Source: Arthrobacter alpinus (GTDB taxonomy: Bacteria; Actinomycetota; Actinomycetes; Actinomycetales; Micrococcaceae). From it: a DNA stretch of 64,000 nucleotides. Positions 1 to 12,303 of the stretch are shown here, one piece after another (position 1 is the stretch's first letter; the number at the start of each line of letters is the position of its first letter). The stretch is taken from assembly GCF_001294625.1 (NCBI RefSeq), contig NZ_CP012677.1, positions 992,001-1,056,000 of the forward strand, written 5' to 3'. Below the pieces are notes generated by a model. The model did no database searches and was not told the origin of the DNA. It saw nothing but the letters and a program-made list of their open reading frames with translations. A program made the translations under genes and the position numbers.

Positions 1-4005
<4,005 letters not shown>

Positions 4006-4282
4006 ACCACACAAACACTCCCATACAGGGTGCGAATAAATCAAAAGCTATTCACACCCCACAAGAGTAACAAAGCATGCTCGCGTTCACTATGTGGTTC
4101 CCAAACAACAAACCCAACGTTCGTTGTTAACACGGGAACAAAACAACACAAGAAACCCTTGTGACTAACCCCACCACCAGTGCGGGCACATCACAACCAG
4201 GAATCTTGTATAATAGAATAACTGATTGATCCACACAACACCCAACAAACCACCCAACCAGACACCTGGTCCTGGGAATAAA
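4006..4282 (+). other. 23S-5S spacer with 23S processing arm
   Basis: This AT-richer spacer separates 23S and 5S. Its first part carries the 3' arm (about 4077-4112) of the pre-23S processing stem, complementary to 675-708. At about 4208-4213 there is an exact TATAAT hexamer, but no good -35 stands 16-18 bp upstream, so promoter activity is only possible. No tRNA is seen. Confidence 0.7.
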
Positions 4283-4400
4283 GTTACGGTGGTCATAGCG
4301 TGGGGGAAACGCCCGGTCCCATTCCGAACCCGGAAGCTAAGACCCACAGCGCCGATGGTACTGCATTCGACAGGATGTGGGAGAGTAGGACACCGCCGGA
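4283..4400 (+). rRNA. rrf: 5S ribosomal RNA
   Basis: GTTACGGTGGTCATAGCG at the 5' end, the conserved CCCGGTCCCATTCCGAACCC loop, GAAGCTAAG, and the 3' closing GACACCGCCGGAC pair into the standard 5S fold. Length is about 118 nt. It closes the rRNA operon and is followed by a strong hairpin terminator 18 nt downstream. Confidence 0.95.
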
Positions 4401-4417
4401 CAAACAGTAAAAAGGTC

Positions 4418-4447
4418 GAGGCCCCACACCACACGGTGCGGGGCCTC
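4418..4447 (+). terminator. rRNA operon terminator
   Basis: GAGGCCCCACACC and GGTGCGGGGCCTC form a 13-bp GC-rich stem (one A-C mismatch) with an ACAC loop. It is followed by a short pyrimidine-rich tail (CCTCATTT). The position just after 5S fits intrinsic termination of the operon. Confidence 0.85.
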
Positions 4448-4456
4448 CCTCATTTA

Positions 4457-4508
4457 ACCAACCACCACCAACCAACCACCACCAACCAACCACTACCAAC
4501 CACGACCA
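4457..4508. repeat. ACCAACC/ACCACC microsatellite-like repeat
   Basis: About 50 bp of short imperfect direct repeats, units such as ACCAACCACCACCAACC, follows the rRNA terminator. It is not coding on either strand in any convincing way. Function unknown; it may simply be slippage-prone intergenic DNA. Confidence 0.6.
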
Positions 4509-4601
4509 GCCTCCCCACCAAGAGGCCACACCCCTTTAAACACCCCCACAACTAGAAACCCCAAACAAGCACGATTCGGATTCTGGACGTAAGCTAGTGG
4601 G

Positions 4602-5087
4602 ATGCCTGACATCTTTTCACATGCACCTGAGCCTGACTATGTAGTACCAACGGAGCCCGGTAGTCGCCGCGCTGAATCGTTGGTGGTGGGTGCCTCCGCG
4701 GTACATGCCTTCGACGGGTTCACAGACGCGGTTCACCTATGGTGGCCAGTCGATACCGTGAGTTCGTTCGGTCACGGATCGCATGTGGCCTTTCTTCGTG
4801 ATCACCTGGTTGAGGAATCTGTGGAGGGCGAGGAACTTGTGTGGGCTGACATAGTGGACTGGCAGTCTCCTTCCCTAATCAGACTGGAATGGACGATGTG
4901 TCAAGATTCCCAAGAGCCATTAGACGTTGAGATTCGCTTCGAGTCTGAAACAGATAATTCAACTAGGGTGACCATCGAGTTCGACGACGGTCCCGTGGAG
5001 GAGCCTACTGGCGGCTTTGACTGTGATTGGTCCCTCATCTTGGCCAGATACGTCAGATTTATGGGTGGGACGCCCAGCCTCGACTAG
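4602..5087 (+). CDS. SRPBCC/AHSA1-like protein
   Basis: 161 residues. The order of segments resembles the START-like SRPBCC superfamily that includes AHSA1 (Hsp90 co-chaperone-like) proteins. There is a first strand VVGASAVHAFDGFTDAVHLWW, then a segment ending in VWADIVDWQSPSLIRLEWT, then a closing strand STRVTIEF. Such proteins bind hydrophobic ligands or act as cyclases, and no catalytic residue can be assigned here. The ATG at 4602 has only a weak GTGGG ahead of it. It stands alone between the rRNA operon and the housekeeping cluster. The family assignment is by pattern only. Confidence 0.6.
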   Translation: MPDIFSHAPEPDYVVPTEPGSRRAESLVVGASAVHAFDGFTDAVHLWWPVDTVSSFGHGSHVAFLRDHLVEESVEGEELVWADIVDWQSPSLIRLEWTMCQDSQEPLDVEIRFESETDNSTRVTIEFDDGPVEEPTGGFDCDWSLILARYVRFMGGTPSLD

Positions 5088-5192
5088 ACTGTACTGTGGG
5101 CCAGTGGGTCCAAGATTTTTGCAGTAGAAGATCAATAGTGAAGAGCGGCTGTTACTGTGCCAGTTAGTACGCTCAAAGGTATAGGAGTCGGC

Positions 5193-7424
5193 ATGGCTGA
5201 GCAGTACGGCAGTAATCGCGATGGAAACTCACACGAACACAAGGGCGGGGAGAACCGCGGCGGCTCAGGTTCAGCGGGTCGGCCTCCTGCCGGCGACCGC
5301 AAGCCTGCAAGCGCACGTCCTTACGGAGACCGCCCCGCACGCACTGGCGGAGACCGCCCATACGGCAACCGCGATGACCGCGGCGCCCAGGGCGGGCGCC
5401 CGACAGGTGACCGGCCTGGATTCGGTGGCAACCGTGAAGACCGCAAGCCGTTCGGTGATCGGGACCAACGCGCTGCTGACCGTCCTTTAGTCAACGGACG
5501 TCGTGAAGACCGTAAATCATTCGGTGAGCGTGACAACCGAGGCGGTGACCGCCCCTACGGTGACCGCAAGCCCGCAGGCGATCGTGACAACCGCGGCAGC
5601 TACGGCGACCGCCCCGCACGCCCTGCAAGTGACCGCCCCTACGGTGACCGCAAGCCCGCAGGCGATCGTGACAACCGCGGCAGCTACGGCGACCGCCCCG
5701 CACGCCCGGCAAGTGACCGCCCCTACGGTGACCGCAAGCCCGCAGGCGATCGTGACAACCGCGGCAGCTACGGCGACCGCCCCGCACGCCCGGCAAGTGA
5801 CCGCCCCTACGGTGACCGCAAGCCCGCAGGCGATCGTGACAACCGCGGCAGCTACGGCGACCGCCCCGCACGCCCGGCAAGTGACCGCCCCTACGGTGAC
5901 CGCAAGCCCGCAGGCGATCGTGACAACCGCGGCAGCTACGGCGACCGCCCCGCACGCCCGGCAAGTGACCGCCCCTACGGTGACCGCAAGCCCGCAGGCG
6001 ATCGTGACAACCGCGGCAGCTACGGCGACCGCCCCGCACGCCCGGCAAGTGACCGCCCCTACGGTGACCGCAAGCCCGCAGGCGATCGTGACAACCGCGG
6101 CAGCTACGGCGACCGCCCCGCACGCCCTGCAAGTGACCGCCCCTACGGTGACCGCAAGCCCGCAGGCGATCGTGACAACCGCGGCAGCTACGGCGACCGC
6201 CCCGCACGCCCGGCAAGTGACCGCCCCTACGGTGACCGCAAGCCCGCAGGCGATCGTGACAACCGCGGCAGCTACGGCGACCGCCCCGCACGCCCGGCAA
6301 GTGACCGCCCCTACGGTGACCGCAAGCCCGCAGGCGATCGTGACAACCGCGGGCCACGCGTGGCACCTACACGCAACGCAGGGGACTTGCGCAGCTCCAA
6401 CCGCGTGGACCGTGAGCGCTCACCCGAGATCGATCCGGACGTCACTGGCGAAGAGCTCGACAAGGTAACGCGCGCCCAGCTGCGCATTCTCGACTCCCGC
6501 AACAATGAATGGGTTTCCAAGCACCTGGTTATGGCCGGTCGCTTGATCGACTTTGACCCCGAGCTGGCCTTCCAGCACGCCTTGGCCGCCAGCCGCCGCG
6601 GCGGGCGTCTTGCCTGCGTCCGTGAGGCAGTCGCCATGACCGCCTACGCGGCCGGCAACTACGCTGAAGCGTTGCGTGAGCTACGCACCTACCGCCGCAT
6701 CAGCGGTTCTAACGTGCACCTACCGCTCATGGCTGACTGTGAACGTGGTTTGGGCCGCCCGGACCGTGCCCTTGATTTGATCAAGTCCGAGGACGCCGAA
6801 TCCCTGGACACCGCTGGCAGGGTGGAGTTGGCCATTGTCGAGTCCGGCGCCCGCGGCGACATGGGCGACCTCGAGGCCGCCTTGTCGGTCCTTGAAATCC
6901 CGCAGCTCGACATGAACCGTGCCTTCTCCTTCAGCCCCCGCCTGTTCCGCGCCTATGGCATGGTCCTGCGCGCGGTGAACCGCAAGGACGAAGCTAAGGG
7001 ATGGGAGCGTCAGGCCCTCGTTGCTGAGGAAGCTCTCGGCATCGATGACAGCACGGATTCGATCATCGTTGACTTGGGTGACGACGACGATGACCTGGGC
7101 GTGGAATTGCGTCCCCGCACCCGTGTCTCGGACGTGATGGATCCGGCTACGGCTCCTGCCGCTGTGGCACAGGACGAGGCCGCCCCTGTCAGCGCCCCTG
7201 ACGAGGAAGTGGGCGACGACGCCGATTCAGCTACTTTCGACTCCGACGATGCTGAATCCAATGAGGACAGCATCGATGACGCGCTTGATCGTGCCGAGAT
7301 GGGCGGATCCGGTGATGACGAGCTGGACGAGCTTTTCGAAAGCAATGACAAGCACGACGGCGGCGCGCACAGCGATCTCGACGAATCTGCCGATTTCGAC
7401 GAGCTCGATCACCGGGAGGACTAG
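5193..7424 (+). CDS. TPR-like protein with long RDG-rich repeat region
   Basis: About 743 residues. The start is ATG 5193 (MAEQYGSN) because AGGAG lies 5 nt upstream; a GTG at 5157 lacks such a site. Residues 1-118 are a degenerate Gly/Asp/Arg-rich segment. Residues about 119-387 are a 28-residue unit (DRPYGDRKPAGDRDNRGSYG and eight more residues) repeated 9.6 times. Residues about 410-620 are alpha-helical and TPR-like, and the last about 120 residues are strongly acidic. The position directly before a HAD phosphatase, a small protein and tlyA matches the TPR protein of the actinobacterial Rv1691 locus. The repeat region resembles the disordered, RNA-binding tails of DEAD-box helicases. An RNA or ribosome role is inference. 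Automated names such as 'replicase polyprotein' for this family are meaningless. Confidence 0.8.
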   Translation: MAEQYGSNRDGNSHEHKGGENRGGSGSAGRPPAGDRKPASARPYGDRPARTGGDRPYGNRDDRGAQGGRPTGDRPGFGGNREDRKPFGDRDQRAADRPLVNGRREDRKSFGERDNRGGDRPYGDRKPAGDRDNRGSYGDRPARPASDRPYGDRKPAGDRDNRGSYGDRPARPASDRPYGDRKPAGDRDNRGSYGDRPARPASDRPYGDRKPAGDRDNRGSYGDRPARPASDRPYGDRKPAGDRDNRGSYGDRPARPASDRPYGDRKPAGDRDNRGSYGDRPARPASDRPYGDRKPAGDRDNRGSYGDRPARPASDRPYGDRKPAGDRDNRGSYGDRPARPASDRPYGDRKPAGDRDNRGSYGDRPARPASDRPYGDRKPAGDRDNRGPRVAPTRNAGDLRSSNRVDRERSPEIDPDVTGEELDKVTRAQLRILDSRNNEWVSKHLVMAGRLIDFDPELAFQHALAASRRGGRLACVREAVAMTAYAAGNYAEALRELRTYRRISGSNVHLPLMADCERGLGRPDRALDLIKSEDAESLDTAGRVELAIVESGARGDMGDLEAALSVLEIPQLDMNRAFSFSPRLFRAYGMVLRAVNRKDEAKGWERQALVAEEALGIDDSTDSIIVDLGDDDDDLGVELRPRTRVSDVMDPATAPAAVAQDEAAPVSAPDEEVGDDADSATFDSDDAESNEDSIDDALDRAEMGGSGDDELDELFESNDKHDGGAHSDLDESADFDELDHRED
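5547..6352 (+). repeat. 84-bp coding tandem repeat array, 9.6 copies
   Basis: Units start at 5547, 5631, 5715, 5799, 5883, 5967, 6051, 6135, 6219 and 6303, the last one partial. By reading, the full copies are identical except for one synonymous base: CCT in units 1 and 7, CCG in units 2-6, 8 and 9. The period is divisible by three, so copy-number change keeps the frame. The unit has no stop in several other frames, which creates long artefactual ORFs on both strands. Confidence 0.95.
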
Positions 7425-7428
7425 TCCT

Positions 7429-8442
7429 TTGCCCGGGGAAACTTTGCTGAGCGGCTTTGACGCCGTCCTGGCAGACCTTGACGGTGTGGTCTATGCCGGC
7501 CCCCAAGCCATTCCTGGCGCCGTCGAGGCGCTGCAGGGACTCGCGGAAGTCAATGTGAAGCTAGCGTACGTGACGAATAACGCGTCGCGCACCCCGGCCC
7601 ACGTGGCAGCACACCTGCGTGACTTGGGTGCACCGGCAGAGGATGACCAAGTGGTCAGTTCCGCACAGGCCGGTGCCGCACTTCTGGCGCAAAAGTTTCC
7701 CCGGGGCAGCAGAGTTTTGGTGGTGGGCAGTTCTGCCCTGGTGCAAGAAGTTGAGGAAGTCGGCATGATGGTGGTCGAAAGCGCCACCGACAACCCCGAC
7801 GTCGTCATCCAAGGCTTTGACCCAAAGCTGGGCTGGGCTGATTTGTCCGAGGCGGCGTTTGCCATCAATGGTGGCGCCGCCTGGATTGCCACCAATACGG
7901 ACATGACGATTCCACGCGACCGAGGGATAGCACCGGGCAACGGAACACTCGTGGCGGCGGTTCGTGCCGCCGTCGGACATGACCCACTGGTGGCAGGAAA
8001 ACCTCAGGCCCCCTTGTTCCTCACTGCAGCCCAGCGTTTAGGGGCGCAGTCACCGGTGGTGGTGGGGGACCGCCTCGACACCGACATCGTCGGCGGCAAT
8101 AATGCCGGCATGGCCACCATCTTGGTTCTCACGGGCGTTGATTCAGCCGCGGCGGCGTTGCGGGCCAAAACCGCCGAACGTCCACGTTTCATCATTGAAA
8201 CGCTCAAGGACTTGTATCAGCCGTACCCTGAGATCACCAGTGAGGACGGGGTCTTCAACTGCGGTCCCCAGCACGCCGTGGTAGAAAATGGCATCGTCAT
8301 GGTGACACTCACGCAGCTAGGCGACGAGGGCGGGAACACCATTGATGCTTGGCGCGCTGCCTGTGCCGCCTGGTGGGCGGAAGTGCCCGAAACAGACTCC
8401 GCCACCACGCCGGAACTCATTTGGCGCAGCCCAACACCATGA
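7429..8442 (+). CDS. HAD-IIA family phosphatase
   Basis: 337 residues from TTG 7429, chosen because GGGAGGA ends 8 nt upstream and the stop of the preceding gene is at 7424. The HAD motif I DLDGVVY (residues 16-22, Asp16 the expected nucleophile) is followed by VTNNAS (motif II) and, late, GDRLDTDIVGG (motif IV), the NagD-type arrangement. The mycobacterial protein in this syntenic position, Rv1692, has been reported as a glycerol-3-phosphate phosphatase. The same substrate is plausible here but inferred from position. It is translationally coupled (ATGA) to the next small gene. Confidence 0.88.
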   Translation: MPGETLLSGFDAVLADLDGVVYAGPQAIPGAVEALQGLAEVNVKLAYVTNNASRTPAHVAAHLRDLGAPAEDDQVVSSAQAGAALLAQKFPRGSRVLVVGSSALVQEVEEVGMMVVESATDNPDVVIQGFDPKLGWADLSEAAFAINGGAAWIATNTDMTIPRDRGIAPGNGTLVAAVRAAVGHDPLVAGKPQAPLFLTAAQRLGAQSPVVVGDRLDTDIVGGNNAGMATILVLTGVDSAAAALRAKTAERPRFIIETLKDLYQPYPEITSEDGVFNCGPQHAVVENGIVMVTLTQLGDEGGNTIDAWRAACAAWWAEVPETDSATTPELIWRSPTP

Positions 8443-8612
8443 GGGGCACGGACCAGCCAAATGACCCTTCGGTGGATGCGATCGTGGCACGCGCGGCACA
8501 GGCAGCGGTCCTGCCAACCGCCGAGCACAAGACCCTCTACGACGCTTTGTTGGCGGATCTGCAACACGAGCTCGACGCCGATCCCTCGCCCATTGTAGGA
8601 GGCGGCTCATGA
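8439..8612 (+). CDS. small conserved protein of the tlyA locus
   Basis: 57 residues. The ATG at 8439 overlaps the stop of the HAD gene (ATGA), and its own stop overlaps the tlyA start (ATGA at 8609), so all three are coupled. The protein is soluble and helical-looking (VDAIVARAAQAAVLP, then TLYDALLADLQHELD). A small protein occupies the same place in mycobacteria (Rv1693). Function unknown; it is short but strongly supported by coupling and frame. Confidence 0.75.
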   Translation: MRGTDQPNDPSVDAIVARAAQAAVLPTAEHKTLYDALLADLQHELDADPSPIVGGGS

Positions 8613-9415
8613 CACGCTTGGATCAGGAACTGGTCAACCGCGAACTTGCCCGCTCCCGGACACTGGCGGCCACCCTGATCAAGGTGGGCCGCATTAGCGT
8701 GGCAGGGAAAACCGCCACGAAGGCGTCCCTTCCAGTGACCGCAGAGTCTGAGATTTCCCTGGCCGACGACGGCGAACCCGACTATGTCTCCCGGGCCGGC
8801 AACAAGCTCGCCGGGGCCTTGGCGTTCTTTCCGGAGGTCACCATCGCTGGCAAGCGCTGCTTTGACGCAGGCGCCTCCACCGGCGGTTTCACCGACGTAT
8901 TATTGCGCCACGGCGCCGCCACGGTGGCCGCGGTGGACGTGGGGCACGGCCAGTTGGTGAAATCCCTGCGCGAGGACCCCCGAGTTGACGTCTATGAAGG
9001 CGTGAACATCCGCTACATGCATGCAGTGGACATTGGCGGACCAGCAGACCTGACTGTCTGTGACCTCTCCTTTATTTCCCTCACCATGGTCATGGGGCCG
9101 CTGACGCTGGCGACACGCCCGGGCGGTGACCTTCTGCTGATGGTCAAACCCCAATTTGAGGTCGGTAAGGACCGTTTGGCTCGGACAGGTGTGGTCAGCA
9201 GCGAGAATGAGCGCAAACGCGCTGTGAGCCTTGTGGCACACTCGGCTGTGGCAAACGGCCTTGAACTGCACGGCCTGGGCGTGAGCACATTGCCCGGGCA
9301 AGACGGAAATGTTGAGTATTTTCTGCTGGCAACTCGGGAACTGTCACCTCAGCCACATAAGATCGAAGAACAGACTAGGGCCGTGGAGGCCCTGCTAGCC
9401 CAAGTCTGGTCCTGA
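8609..9415 (+). CDS. tlyA: TlyA family 2'-O-rRNA methyltransferase
   Basis: 268 residues. An N-terminal S4 RNA-binding domain (about 1-55: TRLDQELVNRELARSR) precedes an FtsJ-type Rossmann methyltransferase. The SAM loop is FDAGASTGGFTDVLL, and motifs CDLSFISL and VKPQFEVG follow, giving the expected K-D-K-E active-site set. TlyA methylates 2'-hydroxyls in 16S and 23S rRNA (capreomycin-site nucleotides in mycobacteria). The old name haemolysin is historical. It is coupled to the preceding small gene. Confidence 0.93.
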   Translation: MTRLDQELVNRELARSRTLAATLIKVGRISVAGKTATKASLPVTAESEISLADDGEPDYVSRAGNKLAGALAFFPEVTIAGKRCFDAGASTGGFTDVLLRHGAATVAAVDVGHGQLVKSLREDPRVDVYEGVNIRYMHAVDIGGPADLTVCDLSFISLTMVMGPLTLATRPGGDLLLMVKPQFEVGKDRLARTGVVSSENERKRAVSLVAHSAVANGLELHGLGVSTLPGQDGNVEYFLLATRELSPQPHKIEEQTRAVEALLAQVWS

Positions 9416-9441
9416 CATCTACTTTTGAGGAAACTACGCAC

Positions 9442-10509
9442 ATGACACGCCGCGTCTTGATTCTTGCTCACACCGGGCGCGAGGAATCGATGATTGCTGC
9501 CCTAGAGGCGTGCGTGGAACTTCACGCTAACAACATCGTGCCGGTCATGTTTGCCGATGAACTCGCGGACATGACGGGCTATCTTGGTGTCTCCGACGTC
9601 AGCATGGAGATCCTGGGGCGCGACGTCACCCTTGCTGACATTGAACTGGTCATGGTGTTGGGCGGGGATGGGACCATTCTGCGAGCAGCCGAGCTGGTCC
9701 GCGACCACGATCTGCCTCTTCTAGGCGTGAATCTGGGCCATGTGGGTTTCCTAGCGGAAAGCGAACGGGCCGATCTCATCGAAACCGTCGACTGGGTGGT
9801 GCGCCGCAAGTACTCGGTGGAAGAACGCATGACACTTGATATCAAGGTTCGGGTCAAGGGGAAACTGGTGGCGCACACCTGGGCCCTGAACGAGGTGGCC
9901 CTGGAAAAAGGCAACCGTGAACGCATGATCGAGGTGGTCACCGAAGTGGATGGCCGGCCTTTGAGTTCCTTTGGATGCGACGGCGTGGTCATGGCCACGC
10001 CCACAGGCTCCACCGCCTACGCCTTTTCCGCCGGAGGACCCGTGGTGTGGCCCGGTGTGGAAGCCCTGTTGATGGTGCCCATCAGCGCCCACGCACTCTT
10101 TGCAAAACCACTCGTGGTGGCCCCAACCTCCACTTTGGCCGTCGAAGTCCTCACCCGCAACGGCGCATACGGCGTCATTTGGTGCGATGGCCGCCGCACA
10201 GTTGACCTGCTTCCGGGCGCACGCATCGAAGTGACCCGGTCCAACAAGCCGGTAAAACTGGCCAGGACACAGATCACGCCGTTCTCCGAACGGCTCGTAC
10301 GCAAATTTGAGTTGCCTGTCCAAGGCTGGCGCGGACCTTCCCCAGAGGGAACTTCCCCCCCCACTTCCCAGCTGCCCATCATCAAGAACCCTAAGCCCAA
10401 ATCGCAGTTGGAGGGCCCGCCCACCGGGCCCATCCCGCTGGTACCGGACCTGACTGTCGCCCACCACGACTTGCCGAACATCCTTGAGGGGGGTCGCAGC
10501 ACTTCATGA
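9442..10509 (+). CDS. nadK: NAD kinase
   Basis: 355 residues. It makes NADP from NAD and ATP or polyphosphate. The signature GGDGT is at residues 74-78, the NE motif sits in WALNEVALEKG, and the glycine-rich substrate motif is TPTGSTAYAFSAGGP. GAGG-like bases (TTTTGAGGAAA) precede the ATG. The C-terminus carries about 55 extra Pro-rich residues (from about PSPEGTSPPTSQ) beyond the catalytic core and is probably disordered. Its stop overlaps the recN start (ATGA). Confidence 0.95.
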   Translation: MTRRVLILAHTGREESMIAALEACVELHANNIVPVMFADELADMTGYLGVSDVSMEILGRDVTLADIELVMVLGGDGTILRAAELVRDHDLPLLGVNLGHVGFLAESERADLIETVDWVVRRKYSVEERMTLDIKVRVKGKLVAHTWALNEVALEKGNRERMIEVVTEVDGRPLSSFGCDGVVMATPTGSTAYAFSAGGPVVWPGVEALLMVPISAHALFAKPLVVAPTSTLAVEVLTRNGAYGVIWCDGRRTVDLLPGARIEVTRSNKPVKLARTQITPFSERLVRKFELPVQGWRGPSPEGTSPPTSQLPIIKNPKPKSQLEGPPTGPIPLVPDLTVAHHDLPNILEGGRSTS

Positions 10510-12236
10510 TTGAAGAAATTCGCATCCGCGACCTGGGCGTCATTTCAGAATCCACACTTCCCTTGGGCCCTGGGCTGAGCGTTGTGAGCGGTGAAACTGG
10601 CGCCGGAAAGACTATGGTGGTCACCGCCGTCGGACTTCTGCTAGGAAACAGGGCCGACGCCGGTGCCGTGCGCAACGGTGCAAAGAGTGCCTCCGCCGAA
10701 GCCACGCTGACACTGCCGGCCGGGCATGCTGCGCTCAAGCGGGCGCAGGAGGCTGGAGCCGACGTCGACGAGTTCGACGGCGGCGCGCAGCTGATCCTGG
10801 CCCGTACGGTCAGTGCCGACGGGCGAAGCCGGGCGCACGTGGGTGGCCGCAGCGCTCCCATTGGCGTGCTGACTGAGCTGGGGGAGACCCTGGTGGCCGT
10901 GCACGGGCAGTCGGACCAGATCCGTTTGAAGAACCCAGCCGCGCAACGTGAGGCATTGGACAAGTTCGCCGCGGAAGCACAAAAATCGTTCCCCTCGGCC
11001 ATGGCGTCCTACAGTGGAGTTTTTGGGCGCTGGAAGGCCGCCCAGGCGGAACTGGAACTGTTGCGCACCTCAAGCCGGGAACGGTTGCGTGAGGCGGAAT
11101 CGCTGACCGCGGCGCTGGCGGAGATCGACGTCGTTTCCCCCCTACCTGCCGAAGATGAGGTGCTCAAGGCAGAGGCGGTGAAACTTGGAAACGTGGAGGA
11201 ACTGCGCCGGGCGTCCCTGGGTGCCCATGAGGCGTTGATCGCCGAGGACTATGGCGACGGACAGGACGCGGTGACCCTTGTGGACACGGCCAAGCGCCTG
11301 CTTGAGGGTGTGGCCGACGCCGACGACGAACTGGCCGAGACCGCCAAGCGTGTTTCCGAGGTAGGCTACCTGCTGGCCGATATCGCCCGGGATCTGGTGG
11401 GCTATGCCACCTCCCTGGACTCTGAGGGGCCCGGACGGCTTTCCGAGGTGGAGGACCGACGCGGCGAGCTGGCCGTGCTGGTTCGCAAATACGCGCCCAA
11501 CATCGATGGTGTGCTGCTGTGGGCCGAGCAGGCCAGGGTGCGGCTCAACGAGCTGACGGATGACTCGGGCAGGATTGAAAAACTTGAAACCGAACTGGCG
11601 GGCTCCCTGGTGGAACTTGCTGCCCGGGCCGCGGAAGTCACCAAATTGCGCCGCGCTGCCGCTGAAAAGCTTTCACGCCAGGTCAGTGCCGAGTTGAAGG
11701 CGCTGGCCATGCCCGATGCGAAACTGGTCATTGAGATCACCCCGGCAGAACGGGGCATCCACGGCGCTGACGACATAGCTTTCCTGCTGCAACCGCACGC
11801 CGGCTCGCTGCCACGTCCGCTGGGCAAGGGAGCCTCTGGCGGTGAGCTTTCACGAGTGATGCTGGCCCTTGAAGTGGTCCTGGCCACTGTGGACCCCGTC
11901 CCCACTTTTGTTTTTGACGAGGTGGACTCAGGGGTGGGAGGAAAAGCCGCCGTCGAAATTGGACGCAGGCTTGCCATGCTTGCCCGGCACGTGCAGGTTT
12001 TGGTCGTCACACACCTGCCCCAGGTTGCGGCGTTCGCGGATCAGCATATTCTGGTCACAAAGAGCTCTGTGAGTAAAAACTCAGGCGCTGGAATCACGAC
12101 CAGCAACGTGCGACTTTTAAACGATGAAGAAAGGGTTCGGGAACTGGCCCGGATGCTGGCAGGGCAGGAGGATTCAGCGACAGCGCAAGCCCATGCCAAG
12201 GAACTCTTGGCAGATGCCCGCCGAGGCGCGGCATAG
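10506..12236 (+). CDS. recN: DNA repair protein RecN
   Basis: 576 residues, the normal length for this SMC-like ATPase of double-strand break repair. Walker A is GETGAGKTM (residues 29-37). A long coiled-coil central region follows. The ABC signature ASGGELSRVMLAL and Walker B TFVFDEVDSGVGG close the C-terminal ATPase half. It is translationally coupled to nadK. In mycobacteria two further genes (Rv1697, Rv1698) separate recN from pyrG. None is present here. Confidence 0.95.
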   Translation: MIEEIRIRDLGVISESTLPLGPGLSVVSGETGAGKTMVVTAVGLLLGNRADAGAVRNGAKSASAEATLTLPAGHAALKRAQEAGADVDEFDGGAQLILARTVSADGRSRAHVGGRSAPIGVLTELGETLVAVHGQSDQIRLKNPAAQREALDKFAAEAQKSFPSAMASYSGVFGRWKAAQAELELLRTSSRERLREAESLTAALAEIDVVSPLPAEDEVLKAEAVKLGNVEELRRASLGAHEALIAEDYGDGQDAVTLVDTAKRLLEGVADADDELAETAKRVSEVGYLLADIARDLVGYATSLDSEGPGRLSEVEDRRGELAVLVRKYAPNIDGVLLWAEQARVRLNELTDDSGRIEKLETELAGSLVELAARAAEVTKLRRAAAEKLSRQVSAELKALAMPDAKLVIEITPAERGIHGADDIAFLLQPHAGSLPRPLGKGASGGELSRVMLALEVVLATVDPVPTFVFDEVDSGVGGKAAVEIGRRLAMLARHVQVLVVTHLPQVAAFADQHILVTKSSVSKNSGAGITTSNVRLLNDEERVRELARMLAGQEDSATAQAHAKELLADARRGAA

Positions 12237-12303
12237 GAAAGTTTGTTTTTGTGTGGCCGCCAGGGAAAATTTGGCTGCGCGCGAACGACTATTGGCTCAT
12301 TAG

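Noticed and set aside
5547..6352. CRISPR-like regular repeat
   Set aside because: Units are contiguous with no unique spacers and encode protein in frame. No cas genes are present anywhere in the window.
5491..6468. Long open frames in other registers and on the minus strand across the repeat array (plus 5503-6468, minus 5491-6366)
   Set aside because: They arise because the 84-bp unit is a multiple of three and free of stops in those frames. They lack ribosome sites and have monotonous composition. The frame of 5193-7424 alone continues into a folded domain.
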